The notes under the pieces: generated by a model | What the model was told of the DNA's origin: nothing | Databases searched by the model: none | What the model saw: the letters and a program-made list of their open reading frames with translations, nothing else | Shown here: positions 48,379 to 57,920 of the stretch, piece by piece | Layout: each line of letters starts with the position of its first letter | How positions within the stretch are numbered: position 1 is the first letter of the stretch | Source of the DNA: Paludicola sp. MB14-C6 | Lineage (GTDB): Bacteria; Bacillota; Clostridia; Oscillospirales; Ruminococcaceae | Reading direction: 5' to 3' | DNA: 64,000 bases | NCBI RefSeq assembly: GCF_030908625.1 | Contig: NZ_CP133133.1 | Location: 1,488,001 to 1,552,000, forward strand | Made by a program: the position numbers and the translations under genes

Positions 48379-49395
48379 ATGAAAAAGTTTTTAGCACTAC
48401 TTCTTGCAACAATGATGATTGGAGCAATGTTCACAGGATGTTCAGGCAAAGGTGGAGGATCATCTGCCGGCGGTAAAAAACCAACAATCGGTGTGTGTAT
48501 CTATAAATATGATGACACATACATTTCAACAGTTCGCCAAGCATTAGAAGATTTAGCAAAAGATAAAGCAACGCTATTGCTAAACGATGGTAAAGGCGAC
48601 CAAGCAACTCAAAATGACCAAATAGACCTCTTAATTGAGAAAAAAGTGGATTGTTTGGTAGTAAACATGGTGGATATCGGAGCAGCACAAACTGTTATAG
48701 ATAAAGCCAAAGCTGCTAAAATTCCTCTAGTGTTCTTTAACAGAGAGCCGGATTCAAAAGCAGTTAAATCGTATGATAAAGCACGTTTCGTTGGAACTAC
48801 TGCAAAAGATGCAGGTATTATCCAAGGTGAAATGGCTGTTAAACTATGGGGCGACGGTTCTAAATATGATGTAAATAAAGACGGCAAAATGAGCTATGTT
48901 TTATTACAAGGTGAACCAAATAACCCAGAAGCTATCGCAAGAACAGAATATGCTGTTAAAACAATCGCTGGTAAGAACGTTAAAGTTGAAGAACTTGGAC
49001 TTCAAGTATGTGATTGGGACACAGCAAAAGCACAAGTTGCAATGGAAGCTTGGCTAAACAAATATAATACAAAGATTGAAATGGTTTTAGCAAATAATGA
49101 TGGTATGGCACAAGGTGCTATCGCTGCATTACAAGCAATCGGATACAACAAAGAAAAAGATTCTAAAGGATATATTCCTGTATTCGGTGTTGACGCAACT
49201 GACGCTGCAAAAGATTTAATAGCAAAAGGCTGTATGAGCGGTACTGTTTTACAAGATGCTCCTGGTATGGCTAAGGCTGTTTTCGAATTAAGTATGAACT
49301 CTGCTACTGGTAAAGAACCACTTGCTGATACTTCATACAAGTATGATGATACTGGTGTATGTGTTCGTATCCCATACCAACCTTATAACAAATAA
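48379..49395 (+). CDS. mglB: Galactose-type ABC transporter substrate-binding lipoprotein
   Basis: This 338-aa lipoprotein is predicted to deliver galactose, glucose or a methyl-galactoside to MglAC. The signal peptide ends at Cys21 (lipobox FTGC), followed by a Gly/Ser linker. The sugar-stacking segment YKYDDTYIS matches E. coli MglB YKYDDNFMS. In contrast, the H152/D154/R158 site of E. coli (GHPDAEAR) reads NNPEAIAR here, with the arginine kept but Asn and Glu at the other two places. This may alter sugar preference. It is the first gene of the mglB-mglA-mglC operon. Confidence 0.9.
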   Translation: MKKFLALLLATMMIGAMFTGCSGKGGGSSAGGKKPTIGVCIYKYDDTYISTVRQALEDLAKDKATLLLNDGKGDQATQNDQIDLLIEKKVDCLVVNMVDIGAAQTVIDKAKAAKIPLVFFNREPDSKAVKSYDKARFVGTTAKDAGIIQGEMAVKLWGDGSKYDVNKDGKMSYVLLQGEPNNPEAIARTEYAVKTIAGKNVKVEELGLQVCDWDTAKAQVAMEAWLNKYNTKIEMVLANNDGMAQGAIAALQAIGYNKEKDSKGYIPVFGVDATDAAKDLIAKGCMSGTVLQDAPGMAKAVFELSMNSATGKEPLADTSYKYDDTGVCVRIPYQPYNK

Positions 49396-49503
49396 GGAAA
49401 TCCATCCTTTCTGTTACAAATGGTCGCAGAGTGGTGAAATCATCACTATGCGACCTATTGTTTCAAAGTGATACGTTCATAGAATGAAATGAGGTGAATG
49501 CAA

Positions 49504-51006
49504 TTGTCACAGACCAATTATCTTCTTGAAATGATTGATATCTCGAAAGAGTTTCCCGGTGTAAAAGCATTGGATAACGTAAACTTTAGGCTAAAGCCTG
49601 GAACTGTACATGCATTGATGGGAGAAAACGGAGCCGGAAAATCTACATTGATGAAATGCTTATTCGGTGTTTACATAGAAGACAATGGCGAAATTAAAAT
49701 AGAGGGTAAAAAAGTAAGATTTAATAATCCACATCAAGCACTTGATAATGGTGTTGCAATGGTGCATCAAGAGCTGAATCAAGTGCTGAAGCGAGATGTA
49801 ATGGATAATATTTGGTTAGGTCGATATCCCAAACAAAAAATAGGTTTTGTTAATCAAGAAGAAATGTATCAAAAAACTGTTGCAATTTTTAAAGAGCTCG
49901 AACTGGATATTAACCCTAAAATTGAAATCGGAAAATTATCTGTATCCCAACGCCAAATGGTTGAAATCGCAAAAGCGGTTTCTTACAATGCAAAAATTCT
50001 TGTATTGGATGAACCAACTTCTTCTTTAACAGAAGAAGAAGTAAAACATCTTTTTAAAATAATCAATAAACTAAAAGATAATGGGTGCGGAATTATTTAT
50101 ATATCGCATAAAATGGAGGAGATTTTAGAAATCTCTCAAGAAGTAACTATTATGCGTGATGGAAAATGGGTAGCGACTCACAAAGCAACGGAGCTTACTA
50201 CCGACAAAATTATAAAGTTAATGGTTGGACGTGAATTAACAAATCGTTTTCCTCCGAAAACAAATAAACCATCGGATGTCATTCTTGAAGTTGAGAATCT
50301 AACTGCATTATATCAACCGTCCATTAAAAATGTTTCATTTACGCTCAGAAAAGGTGAAGTTTTGGGAATTGCCGGACTTGTTGGATCAAGACGTACGGAG
50401 TTGGTTGAAACCATATTTGGTATAGCGCATCACAGCGAAGGAACCATTTCTTTGTATGGCAAAAAGGTAGAGAATACTACCTCTCGCAAGGCAATTGACA
50501 ATGGATTTGCATTGTTAACAGAAGAACGCCGAGCAAGCGGCATTTTTGCGGGACTGAGCGTTGGATTTAATTCGATTATTGCAAACTTAAAAGATTACAG
50601 CAGCTTAGGATTACTTAAAAATAATAAAATGGATAAGGATACCGATTGGGTTGTTAGCAGTATGAATGTAAAAACACCAAGCAAAAAAACGCTCATTCGT
50701 TCCCTATCAGGTGGTAACCAGCAAAAAGTTATAATCGGAAGATGGCTTTTAACAAAGCCTGAAATATTATTGTTGGATGAGCCAACCAGAGGAATTGATG
50801 TTGGTGCAAAATATGAAATATATCAATTGATTTTAAATCTTGCAAATGAGGGAAAAGGAGTCATTATGGTATCTTCTGAAATGACTGAGCTGCTCGGAAT
50901 TTGCGATAGAATTCTTGTTATGTCAAATGGACGAGTAGCGGGAATTCAAGATGTAGAGCAGTTAAATCAAGAAGAAATTATGCGGTTAGCCGCTAAATAC
51001 ATTTAA
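49504..51006 (+). CDS. mglA: Galactose-type ABC transporter ATPase
   Basis: This is a tandem ATPase of about 500 aa of the sugar-import class. The first domain has Walker [10 protein letters not shown] (near residue 41) and Walker [10 protein letters not shown], with signature LSVSQRQ. The second has the usual degenerate Walker A (GLVGSRRTE), signature LSGGNQQ and Walker [15 protein letters not shown] is one base from an ATG at 49498 but 7 bp from the in-frame TTG at 49504, so the start is ambiguous. It is the second gene of the operon and partners MglC. Confidence 0.92.
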   Translation: MSQTNYLLEMIDISKEFPGVKALDNVNFRLKPGTVHALMGENGAGKSTLMKCLFGVYIEDNGEIKIEGKKVRFNNPHQALDNGVAMVHQELNQVLKRDVMDNIWLGRYPKQKIGFVNQEEMYQKTVAIFKELELDINPKIEIGKLSVSQRQMVEIAKAVSYNAKILVLDEPTSSLTEEEVKHLFKIINKLKDNGCGIIYISHKMEEILEISQEVTIMRDGKWVATHKATELTTDKIIKLMVGRELTNRFPPKTNKPSDVILEVENLTALYQPSIKNVSFTLRKGEVLGIAGLVGSRRTELVETIFGIAHHSEGTISLYGKKVENTTSRKAIDNGFALLTEERRASGIFAGLSVGFNSIIANLKDYSSLGLLKNNKMDKDTDWVVSSMNVKTPSKKTLIRSLSGGNQQKVIIGRWLLTKPEILLLDEPTRGIDVGAKYEIYQLILNLANEGKGVIMVSSEMTELLGICDRILVMSNGRVAGIQDVEQLNQEEIMRLAAKYI

Positions 51007-51021
51007 TGGAGGGTGAATCGT

Positions 51022-52026
51022 ATGAATAAAGTGAATGCGCAAAAGGTAAAGTCATTTTTATTAAACTACGCACTATATATTGTTTTAATCATTATGATTA
51101 TAACTTTTGTAATTATTGAACCGGGCTTTCTTTCCCTAAATAACTTTGTAAAAATCGCTACACAGGCTTCAACAAGAGGAATTATGGCATTAGGCGTTGC
51201 AGGATTGATTGTTTTACAAGGAACAGACCTTTCCGCAGGTCGTGTATTAGGTTTATGTGCAATTGTTGCAAGCTCCTTACTGCAATCTACAACATATGCT
51301 TCACGAATGTATCCGGATTTAAAAGCACTTCCACTAATCGTGCCTCTGGTAGCATCTATATTAATCGGACTTGTATTTGGTGCAATTAACGGATTTGGAG
51401 TAGCAAAGCTTAAAATACATGCTTTTATCATTACGCTTGGTACACAGCTCATTGCTTATGGTGCCGGTTGTATCTACATAGATCGTCCTCCGTTGGGAGC
51501 ACAGCCAATTGCAAACTTCGATGCCAGATATACTAACTTTGTAAATGGTTCTATTTTCGGCATCCCATACTTAATTATTTATCTTGCAATTATATCTTTG
51601 ATTATGTGGGTTGTATGGAATAAAACAACACTGGGTAAAAATATGTTTGCAATTGGTGGTAATCCCGAAGCTGCTGCGGTATCAGGTGTTAATATTGCAA
51701 AGAATATCATGATTATCTTCCTAATTTCAGGTGCACTTTATGGTATAGCTGGATTTTTGGAAGGCGGACGTATTGGATCAACAAACTCGAATACTGGTAT
51801 TAACTATGAGTTGGATGCAATTTCTGCTTGTGTTGTAGGTGGTGTATCTTTCTCCGGTGGTGTTGGTACCATTCCGGGAGTGTTAATCGGAACTATGTTG
51901 TTACAGTGTATCAACTATGGATTGATTTTCATAGGAGTAAACTCATATTGGCAGTACATAATCAGAGGCTTAATTATCATTATTGCAGTATCAATCGACG
52001 TAAGAAAATATATTGCAAAGAAATAG
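51022..52026 (+). CDS. mglC: Galactose-type ABC transporter permease
   Basis: This is a 334-aa permease with about 8-10 membrane helices, of the RbsC/MglC branch (NGFGVAKLKIHAFIITLGT, then GGNPEAAAVSGVNI and ISACVVGGVSFSGGVGTIPG). It imports the sugar captured by MglB using energy from MglA. The ATG at 51022 is 7 bp after TGGAGGG; an in-frame GTG at 51013 overlaps the ribosome site. A 52-aa ORF follows 9 bp later. Confidence 0.92.
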   Translation: MNKVNAQKVKSFLLNYALYIVLIIMIITFVIIEPGFLSLNNFVKIATQASTRGIMALGVAGLIVLQGTDLSAGRVLGLCAIVASSLLQSTTYASRMYPDLKALPLIVPLVASILIGLVFGAINGFGVAKLKIHAFIITLGTQLIAYGAGCIYIDRPPLGAQPIANFDARYTNFVNGSIFGIPYLIIYLAIISLIMWVVWNKTTLGKNMFAIGGNPEAAAVSGVNIAKNIMIIFLISGALYGIAGFLEGGRIGSTNSNTGINYELDAISACVVGGVSFSGGVGTIPGVLIGTMLLQCINYGLIFIGVNSYWQYIIRGLIIIIAVSIDVRKYIAKK

Positions 52027-52035
52027 GTGATAATT

Positions 52036-52194
52036 ATGAACGAGAATATACAAAACCAACAAGAAGAGAAAAAACAAACAACTTTCAAAGATTGTTTATA
52101 TTCCAAAATTAACATCTCCGTTAAAGCGCTTGACATTTTTATTGGCATTATTTTTGCCGCACTAATTGTCAGTATTATAATAGCAACGAGATAA
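52036..52194 (+). CDS. Small 52-aa membrane protein at the end of the mgl operon
   Basis: This short frame begins ATG at 52036, 9 bp after the mglC stop, with AGGTGA as ribosome site. It encodes a polar, glutamine-rich N-terminus (MNENIQNQQEEKKQTT), a short basic segment, and one C-terminal hydrophobic helix (residues 34-50). It stops at TAA just before a strong terminator, so it lies inside the mgl transcript. I do not recognise the family. A single tail-anchored helix suggests an accessory subunit of the transporter, but this is an inference. Confidence 0.7.
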   Translation: MNENIQNQQEEKKQTTFKDCLYSKINISVKALDIFIGIIFAALIVSIIIATR

Positions 52195-52200
52195 ACAATG

Positions 52201-52228
52201 AAAACCCATCAAAAACTTGATGGGTTTT
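52201..52228 (+). terminator. Terminator of the mgl operon
   Basis: A 12-bp perfect stem AAAACCCATCAA (52201-52212 with 52217-52228), 6 bp after the stop of the 52-aa ORF. Confidence 0.9.
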
Positions 52229-52375
52229 CAACATATACATTGAATTCTTTTACTGATAATGTTAAAATGGTTTTAAATAAAATTGGTTGAAATTTCATTA
52301 ATTCCATTTAATTATCAATAGATAAAAAAAGAAAGGATAATGAAAGCTTTATTTTTCATTATATAGGGTGATACG

Positions 52376-53977
52376 ATGAGCCTTTATCGTGTACTTTTAG
52401 TGGATGATGAGGAAGAAATCCGTATAGGAATTCAAAAGAAAATCAATTGGGATTCACTTGGGCTTGTTCTGGTTGGGAATGCGGCAAATGGTGTAGATGC
52501 GCTTGAAATGGCAACTGTTTTACATCCCGATATTGTATTGACCGATATTAAAATGCCTTATATGGACGGGTTGACTCTTTGCAAAAGGCTGATAGAACAA
52601 AACTTTGCAGTGAAACTGGTTGTGTTTTCCGGATTTGATGAATTTTCATATGTGAAGCAAGCAATGCAGTTTAATGCTGTAGACTATATATTGAAACCAA
52701 TTAACAGTGCGGAATTAACAGAAATTTTGAGAAAATTAAAAAGCACGCTGGATGCGGAAATTGATGCCAAGCGTGATTTGGAAACGCTACGAGAATATTA
52801 CAGAAACAGCTTACCCGTTATGCGAGAAGAGTTTCTTTTACGCATTATACAAGGACGAGTACCATCACAGCAGCTTTTTTCTCAAGCAAAACAATTGGAT
52901 ATTACCTTTTCTTCCCCTTTTCATTGTGTAATTGTATTTAAAACGGAAAAGGTATCTAAAAACGAGCCGTTTGAAAGCAACACAGATTCAGAATTGATAC
53001 CGCTTTCCGCTAAACGTATTGTAGATGAAAACCTGTCATCAAAATTTCCAATTCAAAGCTTTATGTACGGAGAAAACATTGTTACTATTGTTGGGCTCGA
53101 AAATGAAACATTGATTTTAGAAGCCATTGATTGTGCGAATCAAATATGCAAACAAGCAAACAGAATATCGCAATTTACGTTATGTGCCGGTGTAAGTTCT
53201 GTTTGTAATAAGTTGTCTTCCCTACATTATGCCTATAAAACAGCACTGAATGCAATGGACTATCGAGTGATAGTTGGAAGTGGAAAAGCAATATACATAG
53301 ATGACTTAGAACCTAACTTTGTCAAAACAATTGAGTTCGAGGAACAAGATGAACGGAATTTAACAACTGCAATTAAAGTTGGCTCAGCAGATTCCATGAA
53401 AGAAACCATCAAATCAATTATTAGCCATCTTCGTGAAAAAAAGCTATCAATAGAATCTTGTCAAAGCTTTTTAATGGGTATTATGGCAACGCTTACAAGA
53501 TTAATTCGAGGCTATCAACTTGATCAAGCTATGGTGTTTGGTAAAAATTTTAAAGGATATATTTGCGTAACCGATTTTTCTTCTTTGGATGAGGTGGAAG
53601 AATGGCTATTAAACAGCTGTATTAAAATAAACAAGTTAATTTGTGAATTGAGAACAAGCACATTGCAAACGATGGCAAATATGGCGAAAGCATATATACA
53701 AGAAAATTACGCTTCAGCGGAATTATCGGTTGAAACCCTTTGTGAATATTTGCACTTAAGTTCTGCATATTTCTCAACTATATTTAAACGAGAAACGGGT
53801 ATGACGTTTATTAACTATCTTACTTTTGTAAGAATGGAAGCGGCTGCAAAGCTATTAAAGACAACCGATTCCAAAACAAATGTCATTGCTCAGTTAGTTG
53901 GATATACCGATCCTAATTATTTTAGCTATGTATTTAAAAAATATCATGGAATGTCACCGTCTAAATATCGAGAATAA
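52376..53977 (+). CDS. Response regulator with AraC-type output domain (YesN-like)
   Basis: This is a 533-aa two-component regulator. The N-terminal receiver has the acid pair Asp10-Asp11 and the phosphoacceptor Asp57 in VLTDIKMPYMDG. A central linker region of about 300 residues is followed by a C-terminal AraC double helix-turn-helix (SVETLCEYLHLSSAYFSTIF, then GYTDPNYFSYVFKKYHG). It is followed 17 bp later by its kinase. Given the position between mglBAC and two sugar-binding proteins, it probably activates the mgl operon in response to an external sugar. Confidence 0.92.
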   Translation: MSLYRVLLVDDEEEIRIGIQKKINWDSLGLVLVGNAANGVDALEMATVLHPDIVLTDIKMPYMDGLTLCKRLIEQNFAVKLVVFSGFDEFSYVKQAMQFNAVDYILKPINSAELTEILRKLKSTLDAEIDAKRDLETLREYYRNSLPVMREEFLLRIIQGRVPSQQLFSQAKQLDITFSSPFHCVIVFKTEKVSKNEPFESNTDSELIPLSAKRIVDENLSSKFPIQSFMYGENIVTIVGLENETLILEAIDCANQICKQANRISQFTLCAGVSSVCNKLSSLHYAYKTALNAMDYRVIVGSGKAIYIDDLEPNFVKTIEFEEQDERNLTTAIKVGSADSMKETIKSIISHLREKKLSIESCQSFLMGIMATLTRLIRGYQLDQAMVFGKNFKGYICVTDFSSLDEVEEWLLNSCIKINKLICELRTSTLQTMANMAKAYIQENYASAELSVETLCEYLHLSSAYFSTIFKRETGMTFINYLTFVRMEAAAKLLKTTDSKTNVIAQLVGYTDPNYFSYVFKKYHGMSPSKYRE

Positions 53978-53994
53978 TTTTGGGGAGAATGCTG

Positions 53995-55788
53995 ATGAAA
54001 ACAAGATTAAAAAAACTGTCTCAGCAAATAGCACGTTTTTATAAAAACAGCAGCATTCAAATGGTGATTTCCGTATCATTTACTATTGTTGCAGTACTCG
54101 GCATGATATTTATAGGGTTATCCCTTCTTTCTCGTTTCCGTGTGGCAAATAACGACCTTATTGCGCAAAGCAATACTCGTGTTTTAGAGCAAGTAAATAT
54201 AAACCTTGATGCATATTTAAAAAACTTAAGACGTGTTTCTGATTCCACCTATTATCGCATTATAAAAAACACTGATCTGAAATCAGAAAGTCTGAATGAA
54301 AAAATAAGTCTACTATATGATACCAATAGAGACAATATAGTCAGCATTGCAGTTTTTACCGAAAACGGAAGATTGGTTAGTTCTGTCCCAATTTCGAATA
54401 TGAATAATAATATTACGCCTACCAATGAAGGATGGTTTATCAGCGCAATCAACAAAATGGAGAATTTACATTTTTCAACCCCACATGTTCAGAATTTATT
54501 TTATGATCCAAGTTACTTGTCCAGATGGGTAGTATCATTAAGTAGAAAAGTTGAACTTACGTATGGTGGTAATACAGAAGGCGGAGTATTGCTTGTTGAT
54601 ATGAGCTTTAGCAGTATGGAACAAATCTGCAAAGAAGTAAGTTTGGGTAAATCAGGGTATATTTATCTTGTTGACCGTAACGGAGAAATTATTTATCATC
54701 CTCGGCAACAACTTCTTTATGCAGGAATTTTAAATGAAAATAATCATGCCGCAGTAAAATATGAGGATGGTAACCATGTTGAGACATATAAGAATCAAAA
54801 ACGATTAGTGACTGTAAAAACAGTTGGCTATACAGGGTGGAAAATTGTCGGCGTTACACCCACAGAAGATATTTTGGCAGATACCTTACAAATCAGAATA
54901 TATGGCATCATAATTATTTTGTTTACCATATTTCTTTTAGTTTTTGCAAATATATTTCTTACTTCTCGCATTGTAGATCCAATAAAGGAATTAGAAAATT
55001 GCGTAAAAGAAATTGAAAAAGGAAAGCTTGATATTGATATTGATGTAAGTGGATCTTATGAAATTCAGCATTTAAGCCATTCTATATATTCTATGGTAAA
55101 TACAATGCGTCAGCTTATGGACGATATTGTAACACAGCATGAAATGAAGCGAAAAGATGATTTAGAAGCTTTGCAATCACAAATAAACCCACATTTCCTT
55201 TATAATACCCTCGACAGTATTGTTTGGATGATTGAGAACGAACGGTACGAAGGCGCAATTACTATGGTAACAGCACTTGCTAGACTATTTAGAATTAGTT
55301 TGAGTAAGGGTGACCATATTATAAAACTATCGGATGAAATTGCCCATGCTCAATATTATTTAACCATTCAGTCGATACGTTATAAGAACAGATTTTCTGT
55401 TGAATATGATATTTCTCCGGAAATTAATGAATTATCCATTATAAAGCTTGTATTGCAGCCTCTGATTGAAAATGCAATCTATCATGCGATGGAATTCATG
55501 GATGGAGATGGTATGATTACAATCCGTGGATACTGTCAAGATAACGAGGTCATTCTTGAGGTTGAAGATAACGGACCGGGTATGGCTCAAGAAAAGGTTG
55601 AAAGCTTGTTATTGGATGTTATGAAATCAAATACAAAGGGTGCGGGAATCGGACTTTGCAATGTGTATCAACGCATTAGACTGACCTATGGTGCTCCTTA
55701 TGGATTGGAAATTCAAAGTGAAGAAGATAAGGGAACGGTTATGCGCATCAGAATTCCTTATAGAAAATATGAGGATGGAAAAAGCTAA
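53995..55788 (+). CDS. Sensor histidine kinase (YesM-like)
   Basis: This is a 597-aa membrane kinase. Two membrane helices (about residues 22-45 and 300-325) flank a large extracytoplasmic dCache-like sensor domain; a HAMP domain follows, then the LytS/YesM-type phosphoacceptor His400 in QINPHFLYN and a HATPase domain (LIENAIYHAM, then EDNGPGM and KGAGIGLCNV). The ATG at 53995 is 6 bp after GGGGAGA. The kinase is followed by two periplasmic-type sugar-binding proteins, as in the XylFII-LytS-YesN three-component xylose sensor of Clostridium. Confidence 0.9.
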   Translation: MKTRLKKLSQQIARFYKNSSIQMVISVSFTIVAVLGMIFIGLSLLSRFRVANNDLIAQSNTRVLEQVNINLDAYLKNLRRVSDSTYYRIIKNTDLKSESLNEKISLLYDTNRDNIVSIAVFTENGRLVSSVPISNMNNNITPTNEGWFISAINKMENLHFSTPHVQNLFYDPSYLSRWVVSLSRKVELTYGGNTEGGVLLVDMSFSSMEQICKEVSLGKSGYIYLVDRNGEIIYHPRQQLLYAGILNENNHAAVKYEDGNHVETYKNQKRLVTVKTVGYTGWKIVGVTPTEDILADTLQIRIYGIIIILFTIFLLVFANIFLTSRIVDPIKELENCVKEIEKGKLDIDIDVSGSYEIQHLSHSIYSMVNTMRQLMDDIVTQHEMKRKDDLEALQSQINPHFLYNTLDSIVWMIENERYEGAITMVTALARLFRISLSKGDHIIKLSDEIAHAQYYLTIQSIRYKNRFSVEYDISPEINELSIIKLVLQPLIENAIYHAMEFMDGDGMITIRGYCQDNEVILEVEDNGPGMAQEKVESLLLDVMKSNTKGAGIGLCNVYQRIRLTYGAPYGLEIQSEEDKGTVMRIRIPYRKYEDGKS

Positions 55789-55811
55789 TGTTTTGAATTA
55801 GGGGGATTATT

Positions 55812-56774
55812 ATGACAAAAAAGAGATTGTTTTTCATTTTAGGTTGTATGTTAATCTCTTTGGTTGTGCTTCTCTTTTTCACTTTCAATACAGGTAACAA
55901 AAAAGCGAAAGCCCCTATCCCTGTTTCTGTGGTTGTAAGAGGAACAACCAATGAACAATGGGCGCATGTAAAACAAGGAATGGATCAAGCAGCGTTGGAT
56001 TTTAATGTTGAATTAAGCTTTGTAACATTACAAGAAAGCAATGATGCAAAACGGCAAATCAGCTTGCTGCAACGCGAGGTAGATGGCGGAGCAAAAGGAA
56101 TTATTCTTTCGGCAGCTGATAGTAACGCTTTGGTGCAACCGGTGAATGAAATTGCCTCTATAATACCGGTAGTTGCTTTTGACTCGCCTGTTCATTCCAA
56201 TAAATTAACCGCACTACTTACAATGGATAATTATAATATGGGAATTGCAATTGTAGATGAAATTGTTGCACAAGCAAATGTGAAAAAAAAGATTGCAATT
56301 TTAAATAACAGCCCTAATTGTGATAATATTCAAAAGCGAATAGATGGAATCACCTATCAATTATCAAAAACAAACAACGAATTTTATATTGTTTCTATTT
56401 CAAATGAAGAGCAAAAAGCAACAGAGCAAATTAAAAATATCATAGACTTAAAAGAAGCCGACGTTATCATATGTCCTGACCAGTTAATTTTAGAGCCGGT
56501 TGCTTCTATGATAGAAAGTACAAACAGTAAGGATATTCAACTTTTTGGAATCGGTGCAACGAGTGTGATTACCTCTTATCTTGAAAAAGATATCATAAAA
56601 GCATCTATTGTACCAAATGATTTTAGCATTGGCTATTTAGCTGTGGATGCAATTGCAAACCCTACTCATAAAAAAAAGGATAAGAAACCAATAATGGTTT
56701 CTTATCAAATGGTGAATAAGCATAATATGTATGATCCGGTAGCAGAAAGACTTCTATTTCCTTTTGTTAGATGA
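55812..56774 (+). CDS. Membrane-anchored sugar-binding protein (RbsB/XylF fold), sensor component
   Basis: This is a 320-aa periplasmic-binding-protein fold (VSVVVRGTTNEQWAHVKQGM, then GGAKGIILSAADSNAL, and ICPDQLILEPVA). The N-terminus has a hydrophobic helix (about residues 7-29) without a clear lipobox, so it is probably an uncleaved membrane anchor rather than a freely diffusible transport protein. It lies between the kinase and a second MglB-like lipoprotein and has no transporter genes of its own, so a role in presenting sugar to the kinase is the best guess. Confidence 0.78.
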   Translation: MTKKRLFFILGCMLISLVVLLFFTFNTGNKKAKAPIPVSVVVRGTTNEQWAHVKQGMDQAALDFNVELSFVTLQESNDAKRQISLLQREVDGGAKGIILSAADSNALVQPVNEIASIIPVVAFDSPVHSNKLTALLTMDNYNMGIAIVDEIVAQANVKKKIAILNNSPNCDNIQKRIDGITYQLSKTNNEFYIVSISNEEQKATEQIKNIIDLKEADVIICPDQLILEPVASMIESTNSKDIQLFGIGATSVITSYLEKDIIKASIVPNDFSIGYLAVDAIANPTHKKKDKKPIMVSYQMVNKHNMYDPVAERLLFPFVR

Positions 56775-56800
56775 ATTGTTTTTATTGTTAGGAGGATTCT

Positions 56801-57853
56801 ATGAAAAAGCTAATTTCTTTATTTTTGTGTTTGCTGTTAGTGACCTCTTTGACTAGTTCTTGTGCAAAAAACAATCTAAGCAGCCCTTCTAAGGTAAAAA
56901 CCATTAAGATAGGGGTTGCACTTTATAAATTTAATGATACCTTTATTTCAACTATTTTATCTCATTTTGAAGCTGCTGCGAAAGAAAAAGAAAAGAATCT
57001 TGGTATTAAAATTGATATCAACGCTGTAGATGGTAAAGGAAATCAAATGGTTCAAAATGAGCAAGTGGATCAATTTTTAAAGCAAAATTATGATGTTATT
57101 TGTATTAACATGGTTGATCGTACAGCTGCTGCGGTTATTATTGATAAGGCAAAACGAGCAAAGATACCGCTTATCTTTTTAAATAGAGAGCCTGTTGAAG
57201 AGGATTTAGAAAGATGGGATCAGCTATATTATGTTGGCGCAATCGCTGTTTTATCCGGTTCTATGCAAGGAAAAATAGCTGTGGATGCTTTTAATCGGAA
57301 TTCAAAATCTGTAGATAAAAATAAAGATAATATCTTACAATATGTTATGCTTGAAGGCGAGCCGGGACATCAAGATGCTTTGTTACGGACAGAATATTCT
57401 GTGAAAGCGGTTACACAAGCCGGAATAGAAGTTCAAAAGCTAGCAAATGATACTGCAAATTGGCAAAGAGGTCAAGCTTGTACAAAAATGACACAATGGA
57501 TTACGAAATTCGGAGATAAAATTGAAGTTATTTTTTCGAATAACGATGATATGGCATTGGGTGCAATTGATGCATATAACATTCTTAATATAGAAAAAGA
57601 AAAAATGCCGTTAATTATTGGAGTGGATGCTACACCTCCTGCATTAAATGCCATTCATACAGGAACACTTACCGGAACGGTGTTAAGTGATGCAAAAGGG
57701 CAAGCACAAGCAATGTTGGAGCTATCTTATTGTTTGGCGTTTGATAAAAACCCTAAGGACTCGATTCCATACCTGGATGGGAAATACATACGACTTCCTC
57801 ATAAAATAATTACACTTGATAATATTAAGCAGTTTGAAAAGGAAAATCAATAA
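56801..57853 (+). CDS. MglB-like galactose-binding lipoprotein, second copy
   Basis: This is a 350-aa lipoprotein (signal peptide to about Cys21, SLTSSC) and a clear paralogue of the mglB product. Shared blocks are GVALYKFNDTFIST, VDGKGNQMVQNEQVDQF and INMVDRTAAAVIIDKAKRA. The sugar site reads GEPGHQDALLRTEYSV, keeping the His, Asp and Arg that correspond to H152, D154 and R158 of E. coli MglB, unlike the transporter copy. It ends the regulator-kinase-binding-protein operon and probably senses galactose or glucose for the kinase. Confidence 0.85.
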   Translation: MKKLISLFLCLLLVTSLTSSCAKNNLSSPSKVKTIKIGVALYKFNDTFISTILSHFEAAAKEKEKNLGIKIDINAVDGKGNQMVQNEQVDQFLKQNYDVICINMVDRTAAAVIIDKAKRAKIPLIFLNREPVEEDLERWDQLYYVGAIAVLSGSMQGKIAVDAFNRNSKSVDKNKDNILQYVMLEGEPGHQDALLRTEYSVKAVTQAGIEVQKLANDTANWQRGQACTKMTQWITKFGDKIEVIFSNNDDMALGAIDAYNILNIEKEKMPLIIGVDATPPALNAIHTGTLTGTVLSDAKGQAQAMLELSYCLAFDKNPKDSIPYLDGKYIRLPHKIITLDNIKQFEKENQ

Positions 57854-57887
57854 GAGTATGGATGTTATGATAAAATGCAATAAAGAA

Positions 57888-57917
57888 AAAGAAGCCTCTC
57901 TTGTGAGAGACTTCTTT
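57888..57917. terminator. Bidirectional terminator between sensor operon and purD
   Basis: A stem of two segments with one mismatch (AAAGAAG-CTCTC, 57888-57900 with 57905-57917), A-rich on the left, T-rich on the right. Confidence 0.75.
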
Positions 57918-57920
57918 TAT

